From: CAVTHK01 sp964552235
GTDB lineage: Bacteria > Spirochaetota > Spirochaetia > SZUA-6 > CAVTHK01
Reading direction: 5' to 3'
Assembly (NCBI GenBank): GCA_964552235.1
Contig: CAZKGO010000006.1
Coordinates: 1-64,000, forward strand
DNA length: 64,000 nucleotides
Shown: one piece after another, positions 7,131 through 14,563 of the stretch
Layout of the letters: every line of letters begins with the position of its first letter
Numbering within the stretch: the stretch's first letter is position 1
Position numbers and translations under genes: made by a program
The notes under the pieces: model-generated
Told to the model about the DNA's origin: nothing
The model's database searches: none
The model's input: only the letters and a program-made list of their open reading frames with translations

Positions 7131-8675
7131 ATGCGTATGTCCAGGATCACAGGAATCGCTCTCTCTCTACTGGCGACAGCGTTCCTGGCCGCCGGGGTGT
7201 GGGCCGCGGGAACGGAGGAGCCGAGGGCCCAGCCGAAGGAGCCGGTCCGAATCGAGTACATGCTGGCCAGCTCGCTTTCGTTCCCCGAGGAGAAGGACGA
7301 CTTTGTGCGTCAGCAGATCAAGAAGGACATCGGGGTGGACGTCCTCATCACCCACTCGGTCCAGAACTTCGACCAGGCGCTCACGACGCGTTTCGCGGCG
7401 GGGGACCCGCCGGAGGTCGCCAAAATCCTGAACCGTAACATCTACCTGCAATTGGCGCAGGATGGCGCGCTGCTGGACTGGAAGCCGTATCTGGAGAAGC
7501 TCGCGCCTTATGCGACGTTCGCCGGATTCGAGGATTTCAAGTCTCTGGTGGCGATCAGTGGGAAGTTCTACGCCCTTCCTCTGAGACCGGGCGGGATCGG
7601 ACGGGGCAACGCGGACAGCCAGCTCTTTGTGCGCAAGGACTGGCTGGACAAGCTCGGCCTCAAGGTCCCTGCTACCCTCGATGAGTTGGTGCAGGTCGCT
7701 GTGGCGTTCGCGCAGAAAGACCCGGATGGCAACGGCAAAAAGGACACCATTGGGATGTCGAGCTACACCTCCGGGATGGCTGTGTTCGATGTTGTCTTCG
7801 GCGGACATGGAACGGCTCAAAGCCCGATGGCGATCTACAAGAGCCCTGCGGACGGCAGGCTCCACAGCCCGCTGTTCGACGCCCATTTCCGGGAGGCCCT
7901 TGCCTATTCCAGGAGGATGCTCGAGAGTGGAGCGCTCGATGCGGAGCTGCTCGCCCTTCCGCAGAATCAGCGCCAGAACATGATGATCGAGGGGCGGATC
8001 GGCATCTGGTTCACAAGGTGGCCCTGGCTGCTCAAGCCCGAGTGGATGGACAAGGTGAAGGGGGTCAATCCAGGGGCTCAGTGGGCGTACATCCCCGATC
8101 CCAAGGGCCCCTATGCCGACTACGCCGAACCCATGACGCCTTTCTTCCTACAACCGCAGTGCAGCCCTGCCGACACCGCAAAGAAGCCCGACGTGCTGGA
8201 TGCGCTGATCCGCCTGTTCAACTACGTCGCGGTCCCTCCGGGGCTTAACCTCGTCTGCTACGGCCAGGAAGGGCGACACTGGAAGGTCGAGAACGGCGCC
8301 ATCGTCGCGGCCGACATGGGCCTGATGACGAAGGAAGTGACGTATAGTTGGCCGTATCAGTTCGCCGGGCGCCTGGAAGCCGAGTACCTCGGTGTGAAGT
8401 TCCCGTACGCCAAGGGCGCGATTGCCAATGCGAACGCGCGCAAGTATGTCCCGGACTACACGGGCTACGTCGACGTGCCCAAAGACATGACGTTCATTGC
8501 GGACCTGCGGCGCTACTCCGAAGAGCAGGTGATGGCGTTCGTCACGGGTAAACGGCCACTCAGCGAGTTCGACGACTTCGTCAAGCAATGGCGAACGACC
8601 TTCAAAGGCGATGTGTGGCTGGACCTGGCCCGAAAACAGGGCAGGGAGCGCTTCCAGCTCGAGTCCGCGTTCTGA
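7131..8675 (+). CDS. Extracellular solute-binding protein of the LplA-like sugar importer
   Basis: A 514-residue binding protein of the large LplA/YtcQ type. Residues 1-25 are a signal peptide ending GVWAAG. It has no lipobox cysteine; this FAAG/WAAG style recurs in this window. The mature part has the two-lobed binding-protein pattern, including GDPPEVAKILNRN early and FFLQPQCS in the middle. It lies downstream of its two permeases, which is unusual because the binding protein normally comes first, and it is bracketed by two RNA hairpins. An in-frame ATG at 7137 is an alternative start. The substrate is not predictable from sequence. Confidence 0.85.
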   Translation: MRMSRITGIALSLLATAFLAAGVWAAGTEEPRAQPKEPVRIEYMLASSLSFPEEKDDFVRQQIKKDIGVDVLITHSVQNFDQALTTRFAAGDPPEVAKILNRNIYLQLAQDGALLDWKPYLEKLAPYATFAGFEDFKSLVAISGKFYALPLRPGGIGRGNADSQLFVRKDWLDKLGLKVPATLDELVQVAVAFAQKDPDGNGKKDTIGMSSYTSGMAVFDVVFGGHGTAQSPMAIYKSPADGRLHSPLFDAHFREALAYSRRMLESGALDAELLALPQNQRQNMMIEGRIGIWFTRWPWLLKPEWMDKVKGVNPGAQWAYIPDPKGPYADYAEPMTPFFLQPQCSPADTAKKPDVLDALIRLFNYVAVPPGLNLVCYGQEGRHWKVENGAIVAADMGLMTKEVTYSWPYQFAGRLEAEYLGVKFPYAKGAIANANARKYVPDYTGYVDVPKDMTFIADLRRYSEEQVMAFVTGKRPLSEFDDFVKQWRTTFKGDVWLDLARKQGRERFQLESAF

Positions 8676-8683
8676 GCAAAGGG

Positions 8684-8718
8684 GATCGTCTGCCGGGGCT
8701 TGTCCTCGGCAGGCGATC
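8684..8718 (+). terminator. Strong hairpin after the binding-protein gene
   Basis: GATCGTCTGCCG (8684-8695) pairs with CGGCAGGCGATC (8707-8718) in a twelve-base-pair stem with one G-U pair and an 11-base loop, nine bases after the stop codon. No U-tract follows, so it may act as a 3'-end stabiliser rather than an intrinsic terminator. Confidence 0.5.
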
Positions 8719-8825
8719 GGTCTGACCATCGTGCTCACCGGCGCCGCGATTGCAGCCTTGACTCCCCGGCTCCAAGAATGCCGAGTTCAACGCGAGGTTG
8801 ATCCACCCGGAAGGTCGTTGACGTG

Positions 8826-9089
8826 ATGCGTATCTCGACGCTCGAGCTGCGTCGGAACATGCGGTGGATCGCCGGTGGCATCGCTCGTGGCGACCGGTTC
8901 CTGCTGACCTGTCGCGGCAAGCCGATCGCGCAGATAGAGCCCTGTGTCGAAGACGAACCGCACCCCGACGATCCGTACTACTCCCTCGCCGAGCGTGCCG
9001 TCGCCGACCGCGATCCGCGACCAACGAGGAAATCGACAAGAGCCGCCATAGCGAGTGAGACGCGCCCGACAGCCCTGGCAGGCTCCTGA
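8826..9089 (+). pseudogene. Phd/YefM-type antitoxin, probably frameshifted near its end
   Basis: The first 65 codons read as a Phd/YefM antitoxin (MRISTLELRRNM, then RGDRFLLTCRGKPIAQIEP), the DNA-binding half of type II toxin-antitoxin pairs. The family usually ends in a TNEEID segment. Here that segment (TNEEIDKSRHSE) is in a different frame around 9019-9058, while the original frame continues with an unrelated tail to 9089. That indicates a small indel near 9015-9020. The adjacent toxin is also degenerate, so the pair is probably dead. Confidence 0.5.
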
Positions 9090-9180
9090 CGAGGCGCTAT
9101 GTCCTCTACGAGACAGCGGGCGACCTGCTCTCCCGGTCGAACCTTTGGATCAGCCGAACCACAGAGCTTCAATCGGACGG
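9090..9180 (+). pseudogene. Remnant resembling a PIN-domain toxin
   Basis: Just after the antitoxin a short stretch reads LTRRYVLYETAGDLLSRS, resembling the second helix region of VapC-type PIN ribonucleases. No start codon, catalytic acidic residues or continuing frame could be found. The position next to a Phd-like antitoxin is the main support. Confidence 0.25.
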
Positions 9181-9718
9181 TGACTGGTCGACGACTGGCC
9201 GCTGTGGAAGGGCGCAACCTGCATGCCCGTTTCGCCGACTCTCGCTCGTGGAGGCTCTTTCGGACACGCCCGTCGTGCTATCCACGGGCCGCGGCAATCT
9301 GGAAACACGCCGCTGGCCCGGTTGGTCGGCGAGCCTCCCGGATTCGCCTGCTTTTCCTTTGACGGCGCACCGGCTCTCGACGCCGCCCGCAGCCAGGACA
9401 TCCCCGTCAAGGATCTGCACCCGTCGCCGGGACTGCAGGCATTCCTGCAGCGATTCCACTACGCCGTCTCCACCTCCATGGTCACTATCGCCATCGGGGA
9501 GGTCGGCGGCGGCAGGAGCACCTCCTTGCCAACGGCCGCCTCGGCGCTTCACCCCAGCCAGTACCGCGTCTGCTCCGCCGTCGCCGCCGCAGGCCGCCTC
9601 CCGGAATTGCTGCGCCAGATCCGTTTTCTGCTCGGCGATCCCTCCCCCAATTACTCCTTTGCGTCAACATGCCGGCCCTTCCGCAACCGTCGGCGGATGT
9701 GTTAGCGTACCGGCGGCC
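9181..9718. other. Non-coding or degenerate stretch before RNase Z
   Basis: No convincing gene was found here. Frames on both strands are open for long distances but show low-complexity arginine/proline-rich or serine-rich translations typical of GC-rich shadows. It may hold the rest of a decayed toxin gene. One long rightward frame runs into RNase Z, but it has no family-like residues before 9719. Confidence 0.4.
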
Positions 9719-10660
9719 ATGACTCTCGAAGCGTTCGTTCTCGGCACCGGCGGCATGATGCCCCTTCCGGGGCGGCACCTTACCTCTGTGCTTCTGCGGC
9801 GCGAGGGGGATCTGTTCCTCTTCGACTGCGGTGAAGGCACGCAGGTGTCGCTGCGCCGCCTGAACCTGCGGTGGAAAAAGATCTCGGCCATCTTTGTCAG
9901 TCACTCGCACGCCGACCACGTGACGGGGCTGCCGGGCATGCTGATGCTGTCCGCCCAGGTCGAGCGCGACGATCCCCTCGTGATCGCCGGGCCTCCGAGG
10001 ACGCGCGAGTTCGTCGAGGCCAACCGGCGCATCCTCGACATGTACATCGACTACCCGATCGAAATCGTGGACGTGGACCCGCGCAAACCCGGGGTCGTCT
10101 ACGAGCGCGAGGGCTTTCGAGTGCGCAGCCATCCGCTGAGCCACACCAAGCCGTGCGTCGCCTACACCCTCGAAGAGCAGCAGCGCCCGGGCGAGTTCCA
10201 CCCCGAGCGCGCCCTCGAGCTCGGCGTCCCGCGCGGGCCGCTGTGGTCGAGGCTGCAGGCCGGCGAGCCCGTGGCCTCGAGCTCCGGCCGCATGGTCAGC
10301 CCCGAGCAGGTGATGGGCGCCCCCAGGCCCGGCCGCAAGTTCAGCTTTGTCACCGACACGGTGCCCGCAGCGGGTGTGGCGGAGTTCGTGGCCGGCAGCA
10401 ACCTTCTCATATGCGAAGGCATGTTCGAAGAAGCGCTCATCGAAAGCGCCCGCGACAAGAAGCACCTCACTGCCCGCCAGGCTGCCGAGATCGCGCGCGA
10501 CGGCCGGGTCAAGAGCATGGGGCTGATCCACTACAGCCCGCGCTACGCCAAGCGCGATCTCGACAAGCTGCTCGAGGAGGCGCAGGCGATCTTTCCCGCG
10601 ACGTTCCTGAGCCGCGACGGGCAGAACATCCCGATCCCCTTCGAGGATTCGGCCGACTGA
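9719..10660 (+). CDS. rnz: Ribonuclease Z (tRNA 3'-processing endonuclease)
   Basis: A 313-residue metallo-beta-lactamase-fold nuclease that removes 3' trailers from tRNA precursors. The zinc-binding HxHxDH motif is at residues 62-67 (SHSHADHVTG). Further ligands lie in PLSHTKPC, FVTDT and IHYSPRY, and a flexible-arm region (EEQQRPGEFHPERA to GRMVSPEQVMG) sits between them. The length is normal for the short bacterial form. The ATG at 9719 begins MTLEAFVLGTGG, matching the usual first strand; the open frame extends upstream but without family similarity. Confidence 0.93.
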   Translation: MTLEAFVLGTGGMMPLPGRHLTSVLLRREGDLFLFDCGEGTQVSLRRLNLRWKKISAIFVSHSHADHVTGLPGMLMLSAQVERDDPLVIAGPPRTREFVEANRRILDMYIDYPIEIVDVDPRKPGVVYEREGFRVRSHPLSHTKPCVAYTLEEQQRPGEFHPERALELGVPRGPLWSRLQAGEPVASSSGRMVSPEQVMGAPRPGRKFSFVTDTVPAAGVAEFVAGSNLLICEGMFEEALIESARDKKHLTARQAAEIARDGRVKSMGLIHYSPRYAKRDLDKLLEEAQAIFPATFLSRDGQNIPIPFEDSAD

Positions 10661-10769
10661 GGCGCCGACAGCGGGGCGCCGGCGCGGCGCGCGGCCGCCG
10701 TGCCGGGCCGCGGCCTTCGTCCTTTGCTTAGTCCTTTCCTCATAGAGAGTTGCAGCGCTGCCTCGATCC

Positions 10770-10799
10770 TTGACGAGAGGCGGGTGGGGGCGCTAAACT
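10770..10799 (+). promoter_or_regulatory. Candidate promoter for the 10951 gene
   Basis: TTGACG at 10770-10775 and TAAACT at 10794-10799 are spaced by 18 bases. Transcription from here would give a leader of about 145 bases. Confidence 0.4.
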
Positions 10800-10805
10800 T
10801 CTTGC

Positions 10806-10950
10806 TGGACGGTTGGCAGGACCCCCGAGCAGGGGGCAGAGGCAAAGACAGTGGATCACAGCGAAGATCCTGGGAGTAGGACCTCGACCTAGGGCACGGG
10901 AGCCCATCTCATCTTCCGTGCCCGCCCCTCCCGGGGAAGGAGGCACGGAG
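10806..10950 (+). other. Structured 5' leader candidate
   Basis: Between the candidate promoter and the start codon are several inverted repeats: CCCCC/GGGGG around 10831-10845, GGATC/GATCC around 10853-10870, and an eight-base-pair stem GGGCACGG (10892-10899) with CCGTGCCC (10916-10923). A CCCC/GGGG pair directly precedes the AAGGAGG ribosome site at 10937-10943. I could not match it to a known riboswitch class by eye. Confidence 0.35.
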
Positions 10951-11619
10951 ATGAAGCGACACAAGATCTTTGGCGACCCGTTCATCCTGGGCGGGTTCGT
11001 CGCGAGTTTCTTCACGGGTTTTCTCTATCCGGCCTATGTGACCCTCATCCTGGCGAGGCTCGACGCGCGCGTGATCGCGCTGGGGTCGATCCTGTCGGGC
11101 GGGTTCCCGGTGGTGATCGGCCTGGCGCTCGAGAACCGGCGGCTGCACGACTGGCTCTACGCGCTGCTTCCCGCGATCATGGTGAGCGAGGTGGCGATCG
11201 GCTTTGTCAGCGTGTTTGTGGCGCGGGCGGACCTCGACGCGTACTACATCGTCACGATGCTGGTGCTCGGGGTCTTTACCTCGGCGGTGATGTACCTGCT
11301 GCAGAGCGTCAAGGAGCGCCGCTACAGGAGGAGCCGCGCCGCCTTTGACCGCCGCTACGCCACGGCCGACGCCCTCGGCTTTCTCGCCGGCTCGGGCGTG
11401 AGCATGGCGGGCGTGCTGCGCATCGACGATCCGCTGATCGTCGCGAGCCTGTTCGCGCTGCAGACCGCGGCGGTCTACGCGATGCTGCTCGCCGCCCGGC
11501 GCAAGGCGCCGGCCCGCAGGGCCCTGAGGCCGGCCGCGCGATCGAGCGCCGTGCGGGGGCGCGCGGCAGAGGACCCGTTTCCATGGCCGCAAACGGTCGG
11601 TGCCGCAATGGCAGCTTGA
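10951..11619 (+). CDS. Membrane protein of unknown function
   Basis: A 222-residue protein with about six hydrophobic segments (for example FILGGFVASFFTGFLYPAYV near residue 10 and LLPAIMVSEVAIGFVSVFVA near residue 75), a basic loop and an Arg/Ala-rich cytoplasmic tail. A good ribosome site (AAGGAGG, 10937-10943) supports the ATG at 10951. The first two segments recall half of a major facilitator, but the protein is too short for one and no signature motif is seen. It is convergent with the MFS gene on the other side and follows a long, possibly structured leader. Confidence 0.6.
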   Translation: MKRHKIFGDPFILGGFVASFFTGFLYPAYVTLILARLDARVIALGSILSGGFPVVIGLALENRRLHDWLYALLPAIMVSEVAIGFVSVFVARADLDAYYIVTMLVLGVFTSAVMYLLQSVKERRYRRSRAAFDRRYATADALGFLAGSGVSMAGVLRIDDPLIVASLFALQTAAVYAMLLAARRKAPARRALRPAARSSAVRGRAAEDPFPWPQTVGAAMAA

Positions 11620-11671
11620 CGCTCTCAAGGAGCTCTAGGACGGGCGCAGCGTCCGCGCGGCCTCCAGGCGC

Positions 11672-12865
11672 TCAGAGCGGAATCGGCGATCGGGCGGCCG
11701 CGGCCCTCAGGGCCGCGGCGAGCATGCGGATCAGCACCCACGAGGCCGCGAGGACGATCGCCGCAACGGCGGCGAACATCAGGCGCAGCCCGGCGACGGC
11801 CCCGATCACGCCGCCGAGCCACGGGCCGCCGAACATCCCGAGCGCGTAGATCGACTGGTGCAGGCCGGCCGCGGTGTTGCGTTCGGCCTGTTCCACGCGG
11901 CGCAGCGTCAGGCCGACCAGCGTCGGGTAGCCGATGCCGGAGGCGAGCTCGACCAGGGAGGCGGCCACGAACAGGGCCGCCAGCGACGGAGCGAGCGCCG
12001 CGGTGGCGATGCCCGCGACGAGAATGCCGGACACCAGGGACACGAGCGCGGCGGCAGCCAGCCGCCGCTCGAGCCAGGCGCCGGCCACGTTTCCCGCGAT
12101 GCTCGACACCATGGCCGTGGTCACGAGCAGGCTCTTCGCGATGTCGTCGGCTCCAAAGGAGCCGGCGAACAGCGGGATGAAGCTCATCGACGCGGCCCAC
12201 TCGCCGAAGATCATCACCACCTGCAGGGCCGTCGGCAGCATGACCTCGCGCCTCCGCGCCAGGGCGAGCAGCGAACCGATCGAAGGCTTGCGGGGGCTGT
12301 GGCGCTCGATCGGCAGCACGAGCACGACGGCGATCGCGGCGAGGCTCGCCGCCGCGGCCAGCGCAAAAGGCAGCCCGTATCCCCCGGCCTTGTTCAGTAC
12401 GCCGGTGGCGGCGGTGGCCGCGGTCCGCCCGATCGATCCCGTGAGATTCAGCAGCGAGGCGGCAAGCACCGCCCGCTCGGGCGGAAAGAGGCCGCTGAAG
12501 ATGGCCACGAGCGGCACCCACGTGGCCGCGGCAAAGCCGGTAAAGCTGCGCCCCAGCGCGAGAGCGAACACCGAGCGGCTCGCGCCCATGGTGGCCGCGC
12601 CTGCGGCGGCGAGGAGGAATCCCACGACGATGAACGGCTTGCCGCGGCCGGTGGCGTCCACGGCGATGCCCACGGGGAGGCGGGCGAACACCTGCCACAG
12701 GCCGTACATCGACAGCACGAGCCCCACGAGCGCGAGGTCGCCCGTGCGCTGTCCGACGTAGGTCGGCAGGGTCGGCACGTACAGGTAGAGCGAGATCCAG
12801 TAGAGGAAGTTCGCCGCCAGGAACAGAGCCACCGTTCGCCGGGGGCGGGTCGGACGTTCGCACAT
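11672..12865 (-). CDS. Major facilitator superfamily transporter
   Basis: A 397-residue inner-membrane transporter with twelve predicted helices. It begins TVALFLAANFLYWISLYLYV and has the MFS loop 2-3 motif in a derived form (RLPVGIAVDATGRGKP), followed by a repeated half starting near LPTALQVVMIFGEWAAS. The architecture resembles drug/metabolite exporters of the SetA/YfcJ type, but the substrate cannot be stated. It is transcribed leftward, convergent with the membrane-protein gene at 10951 and divergent from the P-loop gene at 13119. Confidence 0.85.
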   Translation of the reverse strand: MCERPTRPRRTVALFLAANFLYWISLYLYVPTLPTYVGQRTGDLALVGLVLSMYGLWQVFARLPVGIAVDATGRGKPFIVVGFLLAAAGAATMGASRSVFALALGRSFTGFAAATWVPLVAIFSGLFPPERAVLAASLLNLTGSIGRTAATAATGVLNKAGGYGLPFALAAAASLAAIAVVLVLPIERHSPRKPSIGSLLALARRREVMLPTALQVVMIFGEWAASMSFIPLFAGSFGADDIAKSLLVTTAMVSSIAGNVAGAWLERRLAAAALVSLVSGILVAGIATAALAPSLAALFVAASLVELASGIGYPTLVGLTLRRVEQAERNTAAGLHQSIYALGMFGGPWLGGVIGAVAGLRLMFAAVAAIVLAASWVLIRMLAAALRAAAARSPIPL

Positions 12866-13118
12866 GAGCGCACGCTACGCGGCGCCTCGCCTGAGGTCAA
12901 CCCAGAGGGTCGGCGACCTCGGTGCGAACCCGCCATCGCAGGGCCGCTGCAGTGCGGCCCCGGCGCGCCTTCCGCGGAACCCTCCGGATCCTGCACGGCG
13001 GTCGGGGATGAATGTCCGCTGCCGTCTGCGTCGAGGTCCTGCCCGAAAAACGGGAGCGCTCCTCGCGCCGACGGCCCGCGTTGCGTCGGGGCCGGTGCGC
13101 CTGCTATCCTCTGCTGCG

Positions 13119-13844
13119 ATGAGCGATCGCTTCGAGGTGCTGATCCTCGTGGCCCGGCCCGCCGCGGGCAAGAGCGAAGTCATCGACCACCTGCGCCGGA
13201 CCCCCGAGGCGGAGCGCATGCGGCGCTTTCACGTCGGGGCCTTTCGCGAGATCGATGATTTCCCCATGCTCTGGGCCTGGTTCGAAGAGGACGCGATCCT
13301 CGAGCAGATGGGGCTGCCGCGCCTGCACACCGACTCAGCCGGCTGCTTTGTCCGCAGGGAGTTGTGGGACCTGCTGATCCGCAGGATCGTCCTCGACTAC
13401 CGCAAGCTGCTCGCCGAGGAGCCGCGGCTGCACGAGGACACGACGGTGATCCTGGAGTTCTCCCGCGGCAGCGAGCACGGAGGCTACCGCAGCGCCTTTG
13501 CCTGCATCGAGCCCGACGTCCTCGAGCGGGCGGCCGTGCTCTACATCGAGGTCTCCTGGGAGGAGTCGCTGCGCAAGAACCGCAGGCGCTTCAACCCTGC
13601 CCGCGCCCACAGCATCCTGGAGCACGGCCTGCCCGACGAAAAGATGGAGCGGTTGTACCGCCATGTCGACTGGCACGAGCTCGCGCCCGCGCCGGCGGGA
13701 TTCCTGGCCGTCCAGGGGGTGAAGGTTCCCTACGCCGTGATGCCCAACGAGGACGACGTCACGACAGGCCGCGGCGAGGCCCTGAGCCGCAGGCTCGAGG
13801 AGACCCTCGGCCGGCTCTGGAGCCTGCGCCAAAGCCGCAGATGA
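13119..13844 (+). CDS. P-loop-containing protein of unknown function
   Basis: A 241-residue soluble protein. Its N-terminus reads LILVARPAAGKSEVIDHL, a Walker A-like ATP-binding loop in which the first glycine is replaced by alanine. Other recognisable stretches are REIDDFPMLWAWFEED, a VILEFSRGSEHGGYRSAF segment where a Walker B-like strand would fall, and IEVSWEESLRKNRRRFNPA, which resembles the lid of nucleotide or adenylylsulfate kinases. It may be a small kinase, but no family is identified. The ATG at 13119 is chosen because the P-loop normally lies within the first 15-20 residues. Confidence 0.6.
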   Translation: MSDRFEVLILVARPAAGKSEVIDHLRRTPEAERMRRFHVGAFREIDDFPMLWAWFEEDAILEQMGLPRLHTDSAGCFVRRELWDLLIRRIVLDYRKLLAEEPRLHEDTTVILEFSRGSEHGGYRSAFACIEPDVLERAAVLYIEVSWEESLRKNRRRFNPARAHSILEHGLPDEKMERLYRHVDWHELAPAPAGFLAVQGVKVPYAVMPNEDDVTTGRGEALSRRLEETLGRLWSLRQSRR

Positions 13845-14141
13845 GCCCCCGTCCTCGCGCTGGCGCGCTGCGCGCAGGGTCTGGGCGCCCGCGGGATCCT
13901 GGTCACGTGGTCGGCCTTGGGAGCGGCGATCGAGAGGGCCGCTGCCGAGCTGCCGGTGCTCAAGCCGAACGAGGCGACGCTTTCGGACGTTCTCGCAAGG
14001 AGGACGCGCATCGGAGTGCCGGCGACGATGGACGCGGAGCTCAGCGACGAGGCCGTGCGCGCCGCCGTCGGAGTCCCGGTGCTCGCCAGCGCGGACGCCG
14101 CGGTCGCCCGCCTGCGCGCCCTGGTCGAGGAGGTCGCCTGA
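13845..14141 (+). pseudogene. C-terminal remnant of an Asp/Glu racemase-like protein
   Basis: About 97 codons read in one frame from directly after the preceding stop to a TGA at 14139-14141. The translation GARGILVTWSALGAAIERAA, LPVLKPNEATL, RIGVPATMD matches the second half of Asp/Glu/hydantoin racemase-family proteins. The cysteine normally found in the first motif (ILVTCS) is tryptophan here, and the whole N-terminal half with the other catalytic cysteine is absent. No credible start codon exists. It overlaps the next gene by TGATG, a junction that looks like a preserved operon boundary. Confidence 0.5.
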
Positions 14142-14563
14142 TGGTGAGGATCGAAGAGGGGCTGCCCACCGCCGAGGAGTACAACCGGCTGCGCGCCGAG
14201 GCCGGGTGGGGGACCTATGACTTGGAAACCGCGGCCCGATGGCTGCCGGCGTCGCTGTACGGGGTCTGCGCGTTGGACGACCGGGGGAGCACCGTAGGCA
14301 TGGCCCGGGTGGTGGGCGACGGCGGGCTCGTCTTCTACGTGCAGGATGTGGTCGTGGCGGCCGCCTGGCGCGGGCAAGGAATCGGGAAGCGGCTCATGGA
14401 GCGCGTCATGGCCTTCGTGGCGAGCCGGGCAGCGCCGGGGGCCGTGGTCGGCCTTATGGCCGCAGCGGGCAAGGAGGCGTTCTACGAGCGCTTCGGCTTC
14501 GCACGCCGGCCGAGCGAGCGCGCCGGCTGCGGCATGACGCTGTTCTGGCCGGCCGCGCGCTAA
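14141..14563 (+). CDS. GNAT-family N-acetyltransferase
   Basis: A 140-residue acetyltransferase. The acetyl-CoA-binding motif A is clear (VQDVVVAAAWRGQGIGKRLM, residues about 66-85, with the R-G-x-G-I-G loop). The C-terminal motif B reads KEAFYERFGFARRP. The size and layout fit the small GNATs that acetylate amines or antibiotics; the substrate is unknown. Its start overlaps the stop of the racemase remnant (TGATG), and its stop overlaps that of the convergent phnE by a few bases. Confidence 0.85.
   Translation: MVRIEEGLPTAEEYNRLRAEAGWGTYDLETAARWLPASLYGVCALDDRGSTVGMARVVGDGGLVFYVQDVVVAAAWRGQGIGKRLMERVMAFVASRAAPGAVVGLMAAAGKEAFYERFGFARRPSERAGCGMTLFWPAAR

Noticed and set aside
9248..10660. A 470-codon frame with RNase Z at its end, suggesting an N-terminally extended protein
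   Set aside because: The first 157 codons are serine/proline/arginine-rich with no family similarity, and the ATG at 9719 gives the normal RNase Z N-terminus.
10806..10950. Assignment of the leader to the guanidine-I (ykkC) class because of a CCTAGGGCACGG stretch
   Set aside because: Only a few bases resemble the conserved core and the rest of the consensus is missing, so it is reported only as a structured leader.
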